The notes below the pieces were generated by a model that did no database searches, was not told the origin of the DNA, and saw only the letters and a program-made list of their open reading frames with translations. Position numbers and translations under genes: made by a program. From Lachnospiraceae bacterium UBA7729 (GTDB lineage: Bacteria; Bacillota; Clostridia; Lachnospirales; Lachnospiraceae), in assembly GCA_002482005.1 (NCBI GenBank), contig DLFD01000050.1, positions 1 through 11,790 of the forward strand: DNA of 11,790 nt, written 5' to 3'. Below are positions 6,393 through 11,790 of this stretch, piece by piece (position 1 is the stretch's first letter; each line of letters opens with the position of its first letter).

Positions 6393-6500
6393 TCACCAGC
6401 CCCAGATAAGATTCATCATGCTGGTGATGAATACCTCTCTGGAATAGGTCATCAGTCTCTTTCTGCAGCTTCTTGCCTGCTTCTCCGTAAGTCCGTTCAT
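6393..6500 (-). CDS. 35-residue peptide gene
   Basis: A short frame from ATG 6500-6498 to TGA 6395-6393 encodes MNGLTEKQARSCRKRL (residues 1-16) followed by a more hydrophobic end, VFITSMMNLIWGW. It is preceded by an excellent ribosome binding site, AGGAGG, and fits between its neighbours: the next start lies 12 bp after its stop, and no other gene uses this space. The basic N-terminal half and hydrophobic C-terminal half suggest an amphipathic or membrane-touching peptide. Its function is unknown. It follows a structured leader (6527-6594), so it might also be a leader peptide or a translational lead-in for the downstream genes. Confidence 0.65.
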   Translation of the reverse strand: MNGLTEKQARSCRKRLMTYSREVFITSMMNLIWGW

Positions 6501-6526
6501 TCCCTTTCTCCTCCTGTTTCATGTAA

Positions 6527-6562
6527 AATGCCACCAGGTCACTTCATGGATCTGATGGCATT
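6527..6562 (-). promoter_or_regulatory. Leader hairpin with a competing partner upstream
   Basis: On the minus strand AATGCCATCAG (6562-6552) pairs with CTGGTGGCATT (6537-6527) with one mismatch, and a short TTTT follows. This makes a weak terminator-like hairpin just before the 35-aa gene. A further segment upstream, CCAGGTC (6594-6588), can pair with GACCTGG (6540-6534), which overlaps the hairpin's 3' arm, so the two foldings exclude each other. This is the geometry of an attenuator, but no ligand or regulator is evident. Confidence 0.4.
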
Positions 6563-6605
6563 GACGTTTATTGGTATAGTTCGTGGCGACCTGGCCTCTG
6601 CTCTC

Positions 6606-7820
6606 TCAGCGGATAACATTCGTGTCGAGTTCCTGCTCCTTCTCAGGAGTTTTCTCCTTATTCAGTTCCGGAGCTCCAGGGCAGAGAAGGATCTTCCGGT
6701 CCGGATCATAGACATGGGCAAAATCCGAAAGCTGGTCTTCCGGGTCGACCTGCATCTCATTAATCGAACTGACCATCTCATCCAGTGCTTCGATCGATGC
6801 CCCCAGAGTCTTGGGAAGAACCATCACTTCATGGATGGAAGATGGCAGAATGAAGAATCCTTCCGGCATCTTCTTCGAGATCTGTTCCATGACCTCGGGA
6901 ATGAAGACAGCCGCCGCGCCAGGAACCATGGACTGAGTCGTAAGGACAAGAAGCGGGATCTCATCCGAGAGTGACCTGCCTTCCTCGTACTCTTCTTCAT
7001 AGTCCTCGTCATAGTCCTCATCGAAATCGTCACGGTCTTCTTCATAGTCTTCCTGACGATCCGGCTCGGAATCTTCCTCCCACCAGTTCCGTTCCTCTTC
7101 CTTCCTGTCTACTGAATTCCGGCCTTCGGAAGATTCTCGTGAAGGTGAAGCAGGATCGTTGAGCAGGTTTGTACGTTCAAGTTTCTCCTTCTGCTCCGGT
7201 CTCGGACGTCCTGTCGTCGTGAAGCTTCCGAATACATCGGACATTCTGTTGAGGGTCGGTTTGTCATTTTTGAGCGTGTTCTCCACAGCCGTATCAAAAA
7301 GCTGCTTTTCACTTACACCGAACGTCTCCATCATGCTGTTCGTGATCAGGATGCTGCCGTCCGCCCCGCCTGGGCCGGCAAGGTAGATCCGGTAAGTGCA
7401 GGCGATATCGCCCATCTCCCTGTGCGGAACAGTCTCCAGAAGCTTTTCATTTCTGGTAAGGCCGATCGCGCTGAGGTGAACCTTATCCTTCACAGCTTCC
7501 CAGCTGCCCAGATCCTGAAAGTCAGATGTCCCAATTGGATTGCGCTGGAGATTTTCAAGAGCTTCAGTGCCCTGCCCGGCTATGCGCTCCATTGCGCTTC
7601 CCATCGTCAGCGCCCCGTCAGACACCATTCGGTAATACTCATTCAGGTAGATGACCGGGCCGATATTGGATCCCGGCATCGTAAGGGTCAGACCGACCAT
7701 ATCTCCAAGATTCACCTTCCGGTTGGTCTGAAGGCGCAGCTTCGCTTCCTGAAACTGAGGCGGCAAATAGTGGACCACATTCTTCTCAACCGCCTGGCAA
7801 AAGTCTTCAAAATTCATCAT
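6606..7820 (-). CDS. DUF5688 family protein with acidic linker
   Basis: The family occurs in Clostridia, often on conjugative elements; its biochemical function is unknown. The frame can be read from a GTG at 7850, but AAGGAGG lies eight bases before the ATG at 7820-7818, so I use that start (404 aa). The N-terminal domain (residues 1-200) begins with the usual FEDFCQAVEKNVVHYLP pattern and contains GPVIYLNEYY. The C-terminal domain (about 288-380) has VLTTQSMVPGAAAVFIPEV, the marker segment FFILPSSIHEVMVLP, and QVDPEDQLSDFAHVYD. Between them lies a linker (about 205-280) dominated by Asp, Glu and Tyr, which is disordered-looking and longer than I expect for the family. It opens the second transcription unit, after a terminator and an inverted-repeat leader. 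About 105 bp of structured non-coding DNA separates it from the 35-aa gene. Confidence 0.85.
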   Translation of the reverse strand: MMNFEDFCQAVEKNVVHYLPPQFQEAKLRLQTNRKVNLGDMVGLTLTMPGSNIGPVIYLNEYYRMVSDGALTMGSAMERIAGQGTEALENLQRNPIGTSDFQDLGSWEAVKDKVHLSAIGLTRNEKLLETVPHREMGDIACTYRIYLAGPGGADGSILITNSMMETFGVSEKQLFDTAVENTLKNDKPTLNRMSDVFGSFTTTGRPRPEQKEKLERTNLLNDPASPSRESSEGRNSVDRKEEERNWWEEDSEPDRQEDYEEDRDDFDEDYDEDYEEEYEEGRSLSDEIPLLVLTTQSMVPGAAAVFIPEVMEQISKKMPEGFFILPSSIHEVMVLPKTLGASIEALDEMVSSINEMQVDPEDQLSDFAHVYDPDRKILLCPGAPELNKEKTPEKEQELDTNVIR

Positions 7821-7848
7821 CAGATAATCCTCCTTGTAAATGTTCCCC

Positions 7849-7887
7849 ACGTGCGAAATACTGCTCCCTGCAGTCTGCTTCGCACGT
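7849..7887. promoter_or_regulatory. 9-bp inverted repeat upstream of the DUF5688 gene
   Basis: ACGTGCGAA (7849-7857) and TTCGCACGT (7879-7887) are perfect inverted copies with a 21-nt centre that itself contains ACTGC and GCAGT in pairing order (7863-7877). The whole could be an operator for a dimeric regulator or a structured 5' leader; the ribosome binding site of the next gene lies about 20 bp beyond it. No clear -35/-10 pair was found. Confidence 0.5.
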
Positions 7888-7892
7888 CAGGG

Positions 7893-7926
7893 CAAAGTAA
7901 AAGCCCCGGCGTCATAGCCGCGGCTT
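7893..7926 (-). terminator. Terminator-like hairpin after radC
   Basis: On the minus strand AAGCCGCGGC (7926-7917) pairs with GCCGGGGCTT (7910-7901), ten positions with a single G-G mismatch and a 6-nt loop. It is followed by TTACTTTG. It begins two bases after the radC stop codon. This looks like an intrinsic terminator separating the mobC-radC operon from the DUF5688 unit, perhaps leaky because the T-tract is interrupted. Confidence 0.65.
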
Positions 7927-7928
7927 CC

Positions 7929-8447
7929 TCATAAAGTATTTTCCGGCTGCCGGTCCGCAACCCGCTCCAGTTCCCGCCAGTCTCTGTCAGGAAATTCCAT
8001 GACGCCTCTGTCTCTGAGGCTTGTATATGCCCTCTCCCTCGTCCCAATGATCAGGTGATCCAGCACTTCAATCCCAAGGATTTTTCCGGCGCTTACCATC
8101 CGCTCTGTCAGGTCGATGTCCTCCCTGGATGGTTCCAGTTCTCCGCTTGGATGGTTATGGATCAGCAAAACTGATGACGCATTCGACAGGATAGAGGACT
8201 TGAAGACATCCCGCGGATGGACAACGGTATAGTTCAGCGTCCCGACGCTGCAGACATCCAGGTTGATAACCTGAAGATGACAGGTCATGTTCAGGATCAT
8301 GAATACTTCCCGGTCAAGGTCGCTGAATTCTCTTGTGATCAGGTCAACGGCTTCTTCCGGTGTAGAGACGGGTGTCTGAGAGACCAGTTTCCGGTCCGGG
8401 ATCATACGGATGCGGACAAGGTCAAGTCCTCTGTTTGTCTCGCCCAT
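7929..8447 (-). CDS. radC: RadC family JAMM-domain protein
   Basis: The product is 172 residues, shorter than chromosomal RadC (about 220), because it lacks the N-terminal helix-hairpin-helix region. It consists mainly of the MPN/JAB domain. The metal-site motif is at 97-110: His97, His99, Pro100, Ser107 and Asp110 in HNHPSGELEPSRED. Glu47 is a candidate for the catalytic glutamate, and LDHLIIG follows at about 129-135. Such short RadC-like proteins are frequent on mobile elements; despite the name, a repair role is not established, and a metallo-hydrolase activity is suggested by the motif only. The ATG 8447-8445 has GGAGGTG upstream, located inside the 3' end of the 61-aa gene, with a 26-bp overlap. 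A terminator follows, so it is the last gene of its operon. Confidence 0.9.
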   Translation of the reverse strand: MGETNRGLDLVRIRMIPDRKLVSQTPVSTPEEAVDLITREFSDLDREVFMILNMTCHLQVINLDVCSVGTLNYTVVHPRDVFKSSILSNASSVLLIHNHPSGELEPSREDIDLTERMVSAGKILGIEVLDHLIIGTRERAYTSLRDRGVMEFPDRDWRELERVADRQPENTL

Positions 8448-8607
8448 CGAAATACACCTCCATCATCACACCGTCCGGCATAGCCCTTACAAGCTCTGTG
8501 ATAAAAAATGAATCCACGCAGGGAATAGGGACTGCATTGGGACTTTTCTCTGACCAGAGATGGTGGGCGGCGGTCTGCATCTTTCCGTTTTTCTTCTCCT
8601 CGTCCAT
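8422..8607 (-). CDS. 61-residue hypothetical protein
   Basis: I do not recognise a family. The ATG at 8607-8605 follows GAGGTGA. The gene starts three bases after the stop of the AT-hook/coiled-coil gene, and its 3' end overlaps radC by 26 bp, so the spacing is that of a true operon member. After a Lys-rich start the sequence contains SPNAVPIPCVDSFFITELVRAMPDG, a plausible small alpha/beta fold, and ends MMEVYFDGRDKQRT. No membrane segment or metal motif is present. An overlapping frame in the same place (8402-8614) lacks a convincing start and is rejected. Confidence 0.65.
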   Translation of the reverse strand: MDEEKKNGKMQTAAHHLWSEKSPNAVPIPCVDSFFITELVRAMPDGVMMEVYFDGRDKQRT

Positions 8608-8610
8608 CGC

Positions 8611-9765
8611 TCACCTCTTCATATAAGAAAGCATCACCTGCATGTTTCCGAGAGAAATCTTCGGATCACAGAGTTCCTTCAGACCGGAAAGGGGGATACC
8701 TGCCCTGTCCGCTTCCTGGATCACGGCAATCTGCTGATCACTGTAACGGCGGTCGCAATAGACCTTCTCAAGAAATTTCTTTCTGCGCCTCTGACCCCAG
8801 CCACAGAATCCTGAAGCTGCTTCTCTCTTCCCTGTTCCGGATGTGCGAGCTGGATTCTTATCCGATGTTCCTGACCCGGATGCAATGGACGGATTCTGAT
8901 CCGTTGCTCCTGCTCCGCATGCGCTGGACGGATTCTGATCCGCCACTCCTTCTCCGAATGCTGTAGCTGAAACATTATCAATGTCTTTCACCTCTGATAT
9001 TCCTACTTCAGCTGTCGCTCCGGAAGCACTACCCGTTGCTCTGTCTCCAGCATTGATTCTTCTTCCTTCAGCTGTTTTCTCCTTCATCGCCTGAAGCTGC
9101 TGCCTGAGAAATTCATTTTCTTCAGTCAGCTTTTCGACCCGGACATTGAGCTTAAGCACTTTCCTGCCTGAGAGATCAAGCTGAGTTCGGAGCTGATGAA
9201 TCTCTTCCATACGTTCGTCAGCTTTCTGCTGAGCTTCCAGATAGCTGTCCCGCAGCCTGTTTTTCTCTTTCTCCGCTGCTTCGCTCTCCAGCTTCGAGAT
9301 CTGCATCCGGTACTGATCCATCCGGTCCATCACCGAACTGGAAAACTCCGTCTGTGACCGGATGAGTTTTTCCTGAGTCTGGTTCTGCGTTTTCACTAGT
9401 TCTGTCAGAAGCTGCATGCCCCGGCTGACCATGACGAAGTCCTGCGCCGGTGGTCTCTCCGGATATGCGGTATCGTTTTTTTCCGAATCAGAAGAATCCT
9501 CCCGTTCCGTTTCAGCCGAATCCGATACCTGCGTCCCCGGCATTGCCCCAACATCTTCAGCCATGGTTGCTGGATTCGCTGCTTCCGCCTGTTCCGGATT
9601 CTGGTTCTTCGGCGGACGGCCTCTCCCTCTTTTAACCGGACCGGCAATCTGCTCTTCCTGTTTCATATTCTCGCTTGAGGCAGTTGCTCCCATGTTTACG
9701 GAATCAGCATCCTGTCCACCGTCTTCCGCTTCAAAACTGATTTCACCAATTTCCTTCTCGTTCAT
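8611..9765 (-). CDS. AT-hook/coiled-coil protein of the relaxase operon
   Basis: The 384-residue protein has an acidic, low-complexity N-terminus. An AT-hook, KRGRGRPPK (45-53; core RGRP 48-51), suggests minor-groove DNA binding. A long coiled coil (about 115-235) follows, then a tandem repeat of 13 residues (270-308, DQNPS/DKNPA type). The small C-terminal domain (about 338-384), with YSDQQIAVIQEADRAGIPLS and CDPKISLGNMQVMLSYMKR, resembles short modules found in other conjugative-element proteins of Clostridia. It shares ATGA with the relaxase gene upstream and has GAGGAGG, so it is translationally coupled. A relaxosome or DNA-organising role is inferred from AT-hook, coiled coil and position. 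I cannot name the family. Confidence 0.8.
   Translation of the reverse strand: MNEKEIGEISFEAEDGGQDADSVNMGATASSENMKQEEQIAGPVKRGRGRPPKNQNPEQAEAANPATMAEDVGAMPGTQVSDSAETEREDSSDSEKNDTAYPERPPAQDFVMVSRGMQLLTELVKTQNQTQEKLIRSQTEFSSSVMDRMDQYRMQISKLESEAAEKEKNRLRDSYLEAQQKADERMEEIHQLRTQLDLSGRKVLKLNVRVEKLTEENEFLRQQLQAMKEKTAEGRRINAGDRATGSASGATAEVGISEVKDIDNVSATAFGEGVADQNPSSACGAGATDQNPSIASGSGTSDKNPARTSGTGKREAASGFCGWGQRRRKKFLEKVYCDRRYSDQQIAVIQEADRAGIPLSGLKELCDPKISLGNMQVMLSYMKR
8842..8958 (-). repeat. Three 39-bp in-frame tandem repeats
   Basis: The plus-strand core GGATTCTGATCCG occurs at 8891-8903 and 8930-8942, and as GGATTCTTATCCG at 8852-8864, each exactly 39 bp apart. In frame this encodes three 13-residue units (GEGVADQNPSSA-like) in the AT-hook protein. 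The core is itself nearly palindromic (GGAT...ATCC). Such repeats can change in number without breaking the frame. Confidence 0.8.
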
Positions 9766-11333
9766 CTGATGACCTCCTCTTTCTCATTCTTGACTTTTTC
9801 CTCTGACCTTGCCGGAGCCTCCCTCTCCGGAACCTTCACCCTGTTCTCTGGTTTTCTGCTATTAATGGTTCTGTCTGTATCGTGATCAGAAATGTTCTCC
9901 TTCGACATTTCCATCAGCTGGCGGTCAATTCCGGCAAGGAGACGCTCCCTGCTCTTGAGCGTCCGGATCTGCTCCAGGCATCTTGACTTCTGAGCTTCAA
10001 GATCTGCCTCATAAGCCATTGCCCGCTCGATTGGCATTGTCCTTTCGATTTCCTTCTCCAGCTGCAGAAGCTCGGTTTCCTCTTCCGGATTCCGACCCGC
10101 CTTTTTCTTCAGTTCCTTCCACCTTCGGACATTCCTGCTGATGCCGCTTCTGTAAATCCTGGTCCTGACAGATGAGAGTTCCGACTGGACGGCTTTCCGC
10201 TCAATTCCAGACGCCTCCCATTTCTGCCGTAGCTCCTCCTCCGAACGGATATCTTCCCGGATCAGAAACTGCAGATTATCGGACAGTTCCTCCAGCTGCA
10301 GCACAGTGGACCTGCTTCCCCTCCGGGCCATTGATCCCGGTCTTCTGATCAGGCAGGTGTTTCTCCAGCTTCGGTAAAAACTTCTCTGGAAGGGAGTCAT
10401 CTTCCATTTTCCGGATCTGCCCTTCTTAAGAAAAAGGAGACGACGGATCGTCTCCATATCTCCATATCTTCGATAGTCTTCCGGGTCGACCGGGTGGCTC
10501 CGCACGAATTCGATCCGCTCCTGGATCTCCTCTTTCGAATATCCTCTGCCGAGTCTGAGGGTTCGTACCGCTCGCTCCCTTCCCTCCGGTTTCAGGGACA
10601 GATACTTTCCATCCCGGACGGTGTAGCCCAGAGATTCCAGATATTCCAGAAACGACCCATACGAAGGGCTTCGCATGATTGCCTCGTCAATATCGTCCCT
10701 CATGAGATCGAACCAGTTGTGGATGTAAGGGTGCTCTGCCTGCTGTTTTCCCGTTTCCCAGTTATCCCGCGTATCCGGACCACCCTGCTTCTCTTTCCGT
10801 CTTTCTCTTCTCCGGGTCCACTCGCCATGGTCGACTGATGTTCTCGCCTCACCATATTCAAGCGACGGCAGCCCGTACTTCTGGCAGACCCGGTCGGAGA
10901 TCGGCTGGATCCGTTTCTCCCAGTCTCCCTTCGGCGAATGGTACTTGACCCCGTCATCGACCGCGACCGTGTCAAAGACGATGTGCACGTGCATGTGGTC
11001 TTTGTCCGTATGGACCGCATAGGTGAAGTAATACCTGCCACCCAGAAGTTCCTGAGTAAAGTCCTCCGCGACCAAGGCAGCCGTTTTGGCGTCAACCTTG
11101 CAGTCCGGCGGAAATGAGATCACATAGTGAAATCCCGCACTTCCTTCGGATTTGTTCCAGTAGTCCTTGTTGCGTTTCATGACCGCATAGGCATGGTCCG
11201 GACTGGTTCCCGCATTTCCCCCGATTAGAGCCGCCTTGTCCGGATTACAGATATAGCGGAGTGCTGCCTTCAGGCCTCCGGATGGGTCTCCCGACTTTCT
11301 CTCCTTAATCCGAAGAAGCTTCGTGACCGCCAT
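9762..11333 (-). CDS. MOBP-type relaxase (VirD2-like)
   Basis: This enzyme should nick the ICE oriT and lead the transferred strand. The 523-residue protein starts MAVTKLLRIKERKSG and has RYICNPDKA at 26-34, with Tyr27 the likely nucleophile. The metal-binding motif HTDKDHMHVHIVFD covers 108-121, with His113, His115 and His117. KYHSPKGDWEKRIQPISDRVCQKYGL (130-155) matches the relaxase fold of Tn1549-like elements (Relaxase/mobilization nuclease family). Residues 190-345 form a second region, FLEYLESLGYTV onward, common in these relaxases. The last third is charged coiled coil (about 345-480). The start at 11333-11331 overlaps mobC by 29 bp, with only a weak GAGGG ahead, so translation probably depends on mobC. 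It ends in ATGA, shared with the next gene. Confidence 0.93.
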   Translation of the reverse strand: MAVTKLLRIKERKSGDPSGGLKAALRYICNPDKAALIGGNAGTSPDHAYAVMKRNKDYWNKSEGSAGFHYVISFPPDCKVDAKTAALVAEDFTQELLGGRYYFTYAVHTDKDHMHVHIVFDTVAVDDGVKYHSPKGDWEKRIQPISDRVCQKYGLPSLEYGEARTSVDHGEWTRRRERRKEKQGGPDTRDNWETGKQQAEHPYIHNWFDLMRDDIDEAIMRSPSYGSFLEYLESLGYTVRDGKYLSLKPEGRERAVRTLRLGRGYSKEEIQERIEFVRSHPVDPEDYRRYGDMETIRRLLFLKKGRSGKWKMTPFQRSFYRSWRNTCLIRRPGSMARRGSRSTVLQLEELSDNLQFLIREDIRSEEELRQKWEASGIERKAVQSELSSVRTRIYRSGISRNVRRWKELKKKAGRNPEEETELLQLEKEIERTMPIERAMAYEADLEAQKSRCLEQIRTLKSRERLLAGIDRQLMEMSKENISDHDTDRTINSRKPENRVKVPEREAPARSEEKVKNEKEEVIR

Positions 11334-11706
11334 ACTCGCAAGCCCTCATGATTTCCCGGAAGATCCTGCTGCAGGTCTCCTCCAGCTCCTCCTGCCTCTC
11401 CCGAAGATTTCGCATTTCGTAACTGCTGACATATCCGGATGCATTCGCCACGCGGGCGATCTGATTGATGTTCGTGCCGATCTTCGTGATGCTGTAGTCA
11501 AGCCGGTGAAGGCTGTCTTTGACCTCAGCCGGAAGCTCGGGCATTTTCGACCCGAAGACCTTGCTTCGGATAAATGCTGCCTGGCTCATCTTCGACTTCC
11601 AGGCGGCGTCTTTCAGCATCTCCTGTTCTTTGTCCGTGAGCCTTAAAGTGACCCTGTTGGTCCGACAGCCCTCAGGCTCCGGATAATAAATTCCGAAAAT
11701 TGTCAT
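11305..11706 (-). CDS. mobC: MobC-like relaxosome protein
   Basis: MobC proteins bind oriT near the nick and help the relaxase open the strands. This one has 133 residues. A ribbon-helix-helix-like region comprises strand NRVTLRLT (17-24) and helices DKEQEMLKDAAWKSK and SQAAFIRSKVFG (25-52). The family segment TNINQIARVANASGYVSSYEMRNL follows (about 78-101), and a helical tail closes it. The ATG 11706-11704 is preceded by GGAGG at good distance. It is the first gene of its operon in the window, lies directly next to the putative MOBP oriT, and overlaps the relaxase start, as is common for this gene pair. Family confidence is high. The N-terminal MTIFGIYYPEPEG is probably not part of the fold. 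Confidence 0.9.
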   Translation of the reverse strand: MTIFGIYYPEPEGCRTNRVTLRLTDKEQEMLKDAAWKSKMSQAAFIRSKVFGSKMPELPAEVKDSLHRLDYSITKIGTNINQIARVANASGYVSSYEMRNLRERQEELEETCSRIFREIMRACEYGGHEASSD

Positions 11707-11731
11707 GATTTTTTTCCTCCGTATTTTTTTG

Positions 11732-11790
11732 ATTTTTCCGCAGAAAATTCCAGAAAAATAATGAGTGGGTGAGCAAGATACGCCTTTGGC
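11732..11790 (-). other. Putative oriT of the outer element (MOBP type), cut by window edge
   Basis: On the minus strand GCC-aaa-GGC (11790-11782) leads into GTATCTTGC (11781-11773). This is close to the IncP/MOBP nick consensus (TATCCTG then a pyrimidine), which would put the nick between 11774 and 11773. An AT-rich inverted repeat, ATTTTTC and GAAAAAT (11732-11738, 11753-11759), lies between it and mobC. Location just upstream of mobC and the relaxase is the usual one. Only part of the region is visible, so this is a moderately supported call. Confidence 0.5.

Larger units (their letters stand above)
3806..11790 (-). mobile_element. Transfer region of a Tn1549-like integrative conjugative element (interrupted)
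   Basis: The order mobC, MOBP relaxase, accessory genes, DUF5688, SpoVG-like, PcfB-like, VirD4 coupling protein is the type of conjugation module found in Tn1549-like ICEs of Clostridia. All genes share the minus strand with short gaps or overlaps. No integrase, VirB4 or VirB6 is visible here, so the rest of the mating channel must lie beyond the inner element (below position 1) and possibly also beyond the upper edge. Assignment to the Tn1549-like group rests on recognising families and order, not on alignment. Confidence 0.75.

Noticed and set aside
7818..7850. Upstream GTG start for the DUF5688 gene (414 aa)
   Set aside because: The extra codons contain the AAGGAGG that serves the ATG at 7820, and they would use the end of the inverted repeat as coding sequence.
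7422..7934. 170-aa plus-strand open frame
   Set aside because: Antisense to DUF5688 and crosses the terminator region; no recognisable domain.
8402..8614. 70-aa minus-strand frame overlapping the 61-aa gene
   Set aside because: The competing 61-aa frame has the better ribosome binding site and operon spacing; this one would start inside the preceding gene's stop region.

Overview
The window is wholly built from two nested conjugative/mobilizable elements. All genes I can support lie on the minus strand, so the text follows the genes from high to low coordinate. The protein families (MOBP relaxase with MobC, PcfB-like protein and VirD4 coupling protein, DUF5688, SpoVG-like protein, TnpX/TndX-type large serine recombinase, DUF3847, MobA/MobL) and the strong AGGAGG ribosome binding sites point to a Firmicute, most likely a gut Clostridia (Lachnospiraceae-like) genome of moderate GC. 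The species cannot be read from this sequence. I saw no rRNA, tRNA, CRISPR array or resistance gene.

Outer element (about 3806-11790), a Tn1549-like integrative conjugative element (ICE) transfer region. At the right edge is a candidate MOBP-type origin of transfer. It is followed by mobC, a MOBP relaxase, an AT-hook/coiled-coil protein, a 61-aa protein and a RadC/JAMM protein; these genes overlap or nearly abut, as in one operon. A good terminator-like hairpin follows radC. A second unit starts behind a 9-bp inverted repeat: a DUF5688 protein, a 35-aa peptide, a 114-aa coiled-coil protein, a double SpoVG-domain protein, a PcfB-like protein, and the first 170 codons of the VirD4 coupling protein.

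Inner element (position 1 to about 3807), an integrative mobilizable element (IME). The virD4 reading frame stops immediately after its Walker B segment (LVITDPKG), exactly where the end of another element begins, at a GA dinucleotide. The inner element carries a large serine recombinase with an unusual repetitive charged tail, a DUF3847 protein, a 282-bp non-coding region with a very recognisable IncQ/MOBQ-type oriT plus an array of small hairpins, and the 5' 242 codons of a MobA/MobL relaxase that runs off the window. The far end of the IME and the rest of virD4 must lie below position 1.

How they may work together: the outer element encodes its own relaxosome and coupling protein, but the inner element has split the coupling-protein gene. 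Precise excision by the serine recombinase should restore virD4 and at the same time release the IME as a circle carrying its own oriT and relaxase. That would link availability of the coupling protein to mobilization of the IME. This last point is inference. The most interesting observations are this nested insertion, the two different oriT/relaxase systems in 11.8 kb, the recombinase tail, the hairpin array, the tandem SpoVG protein and the structured leaders.
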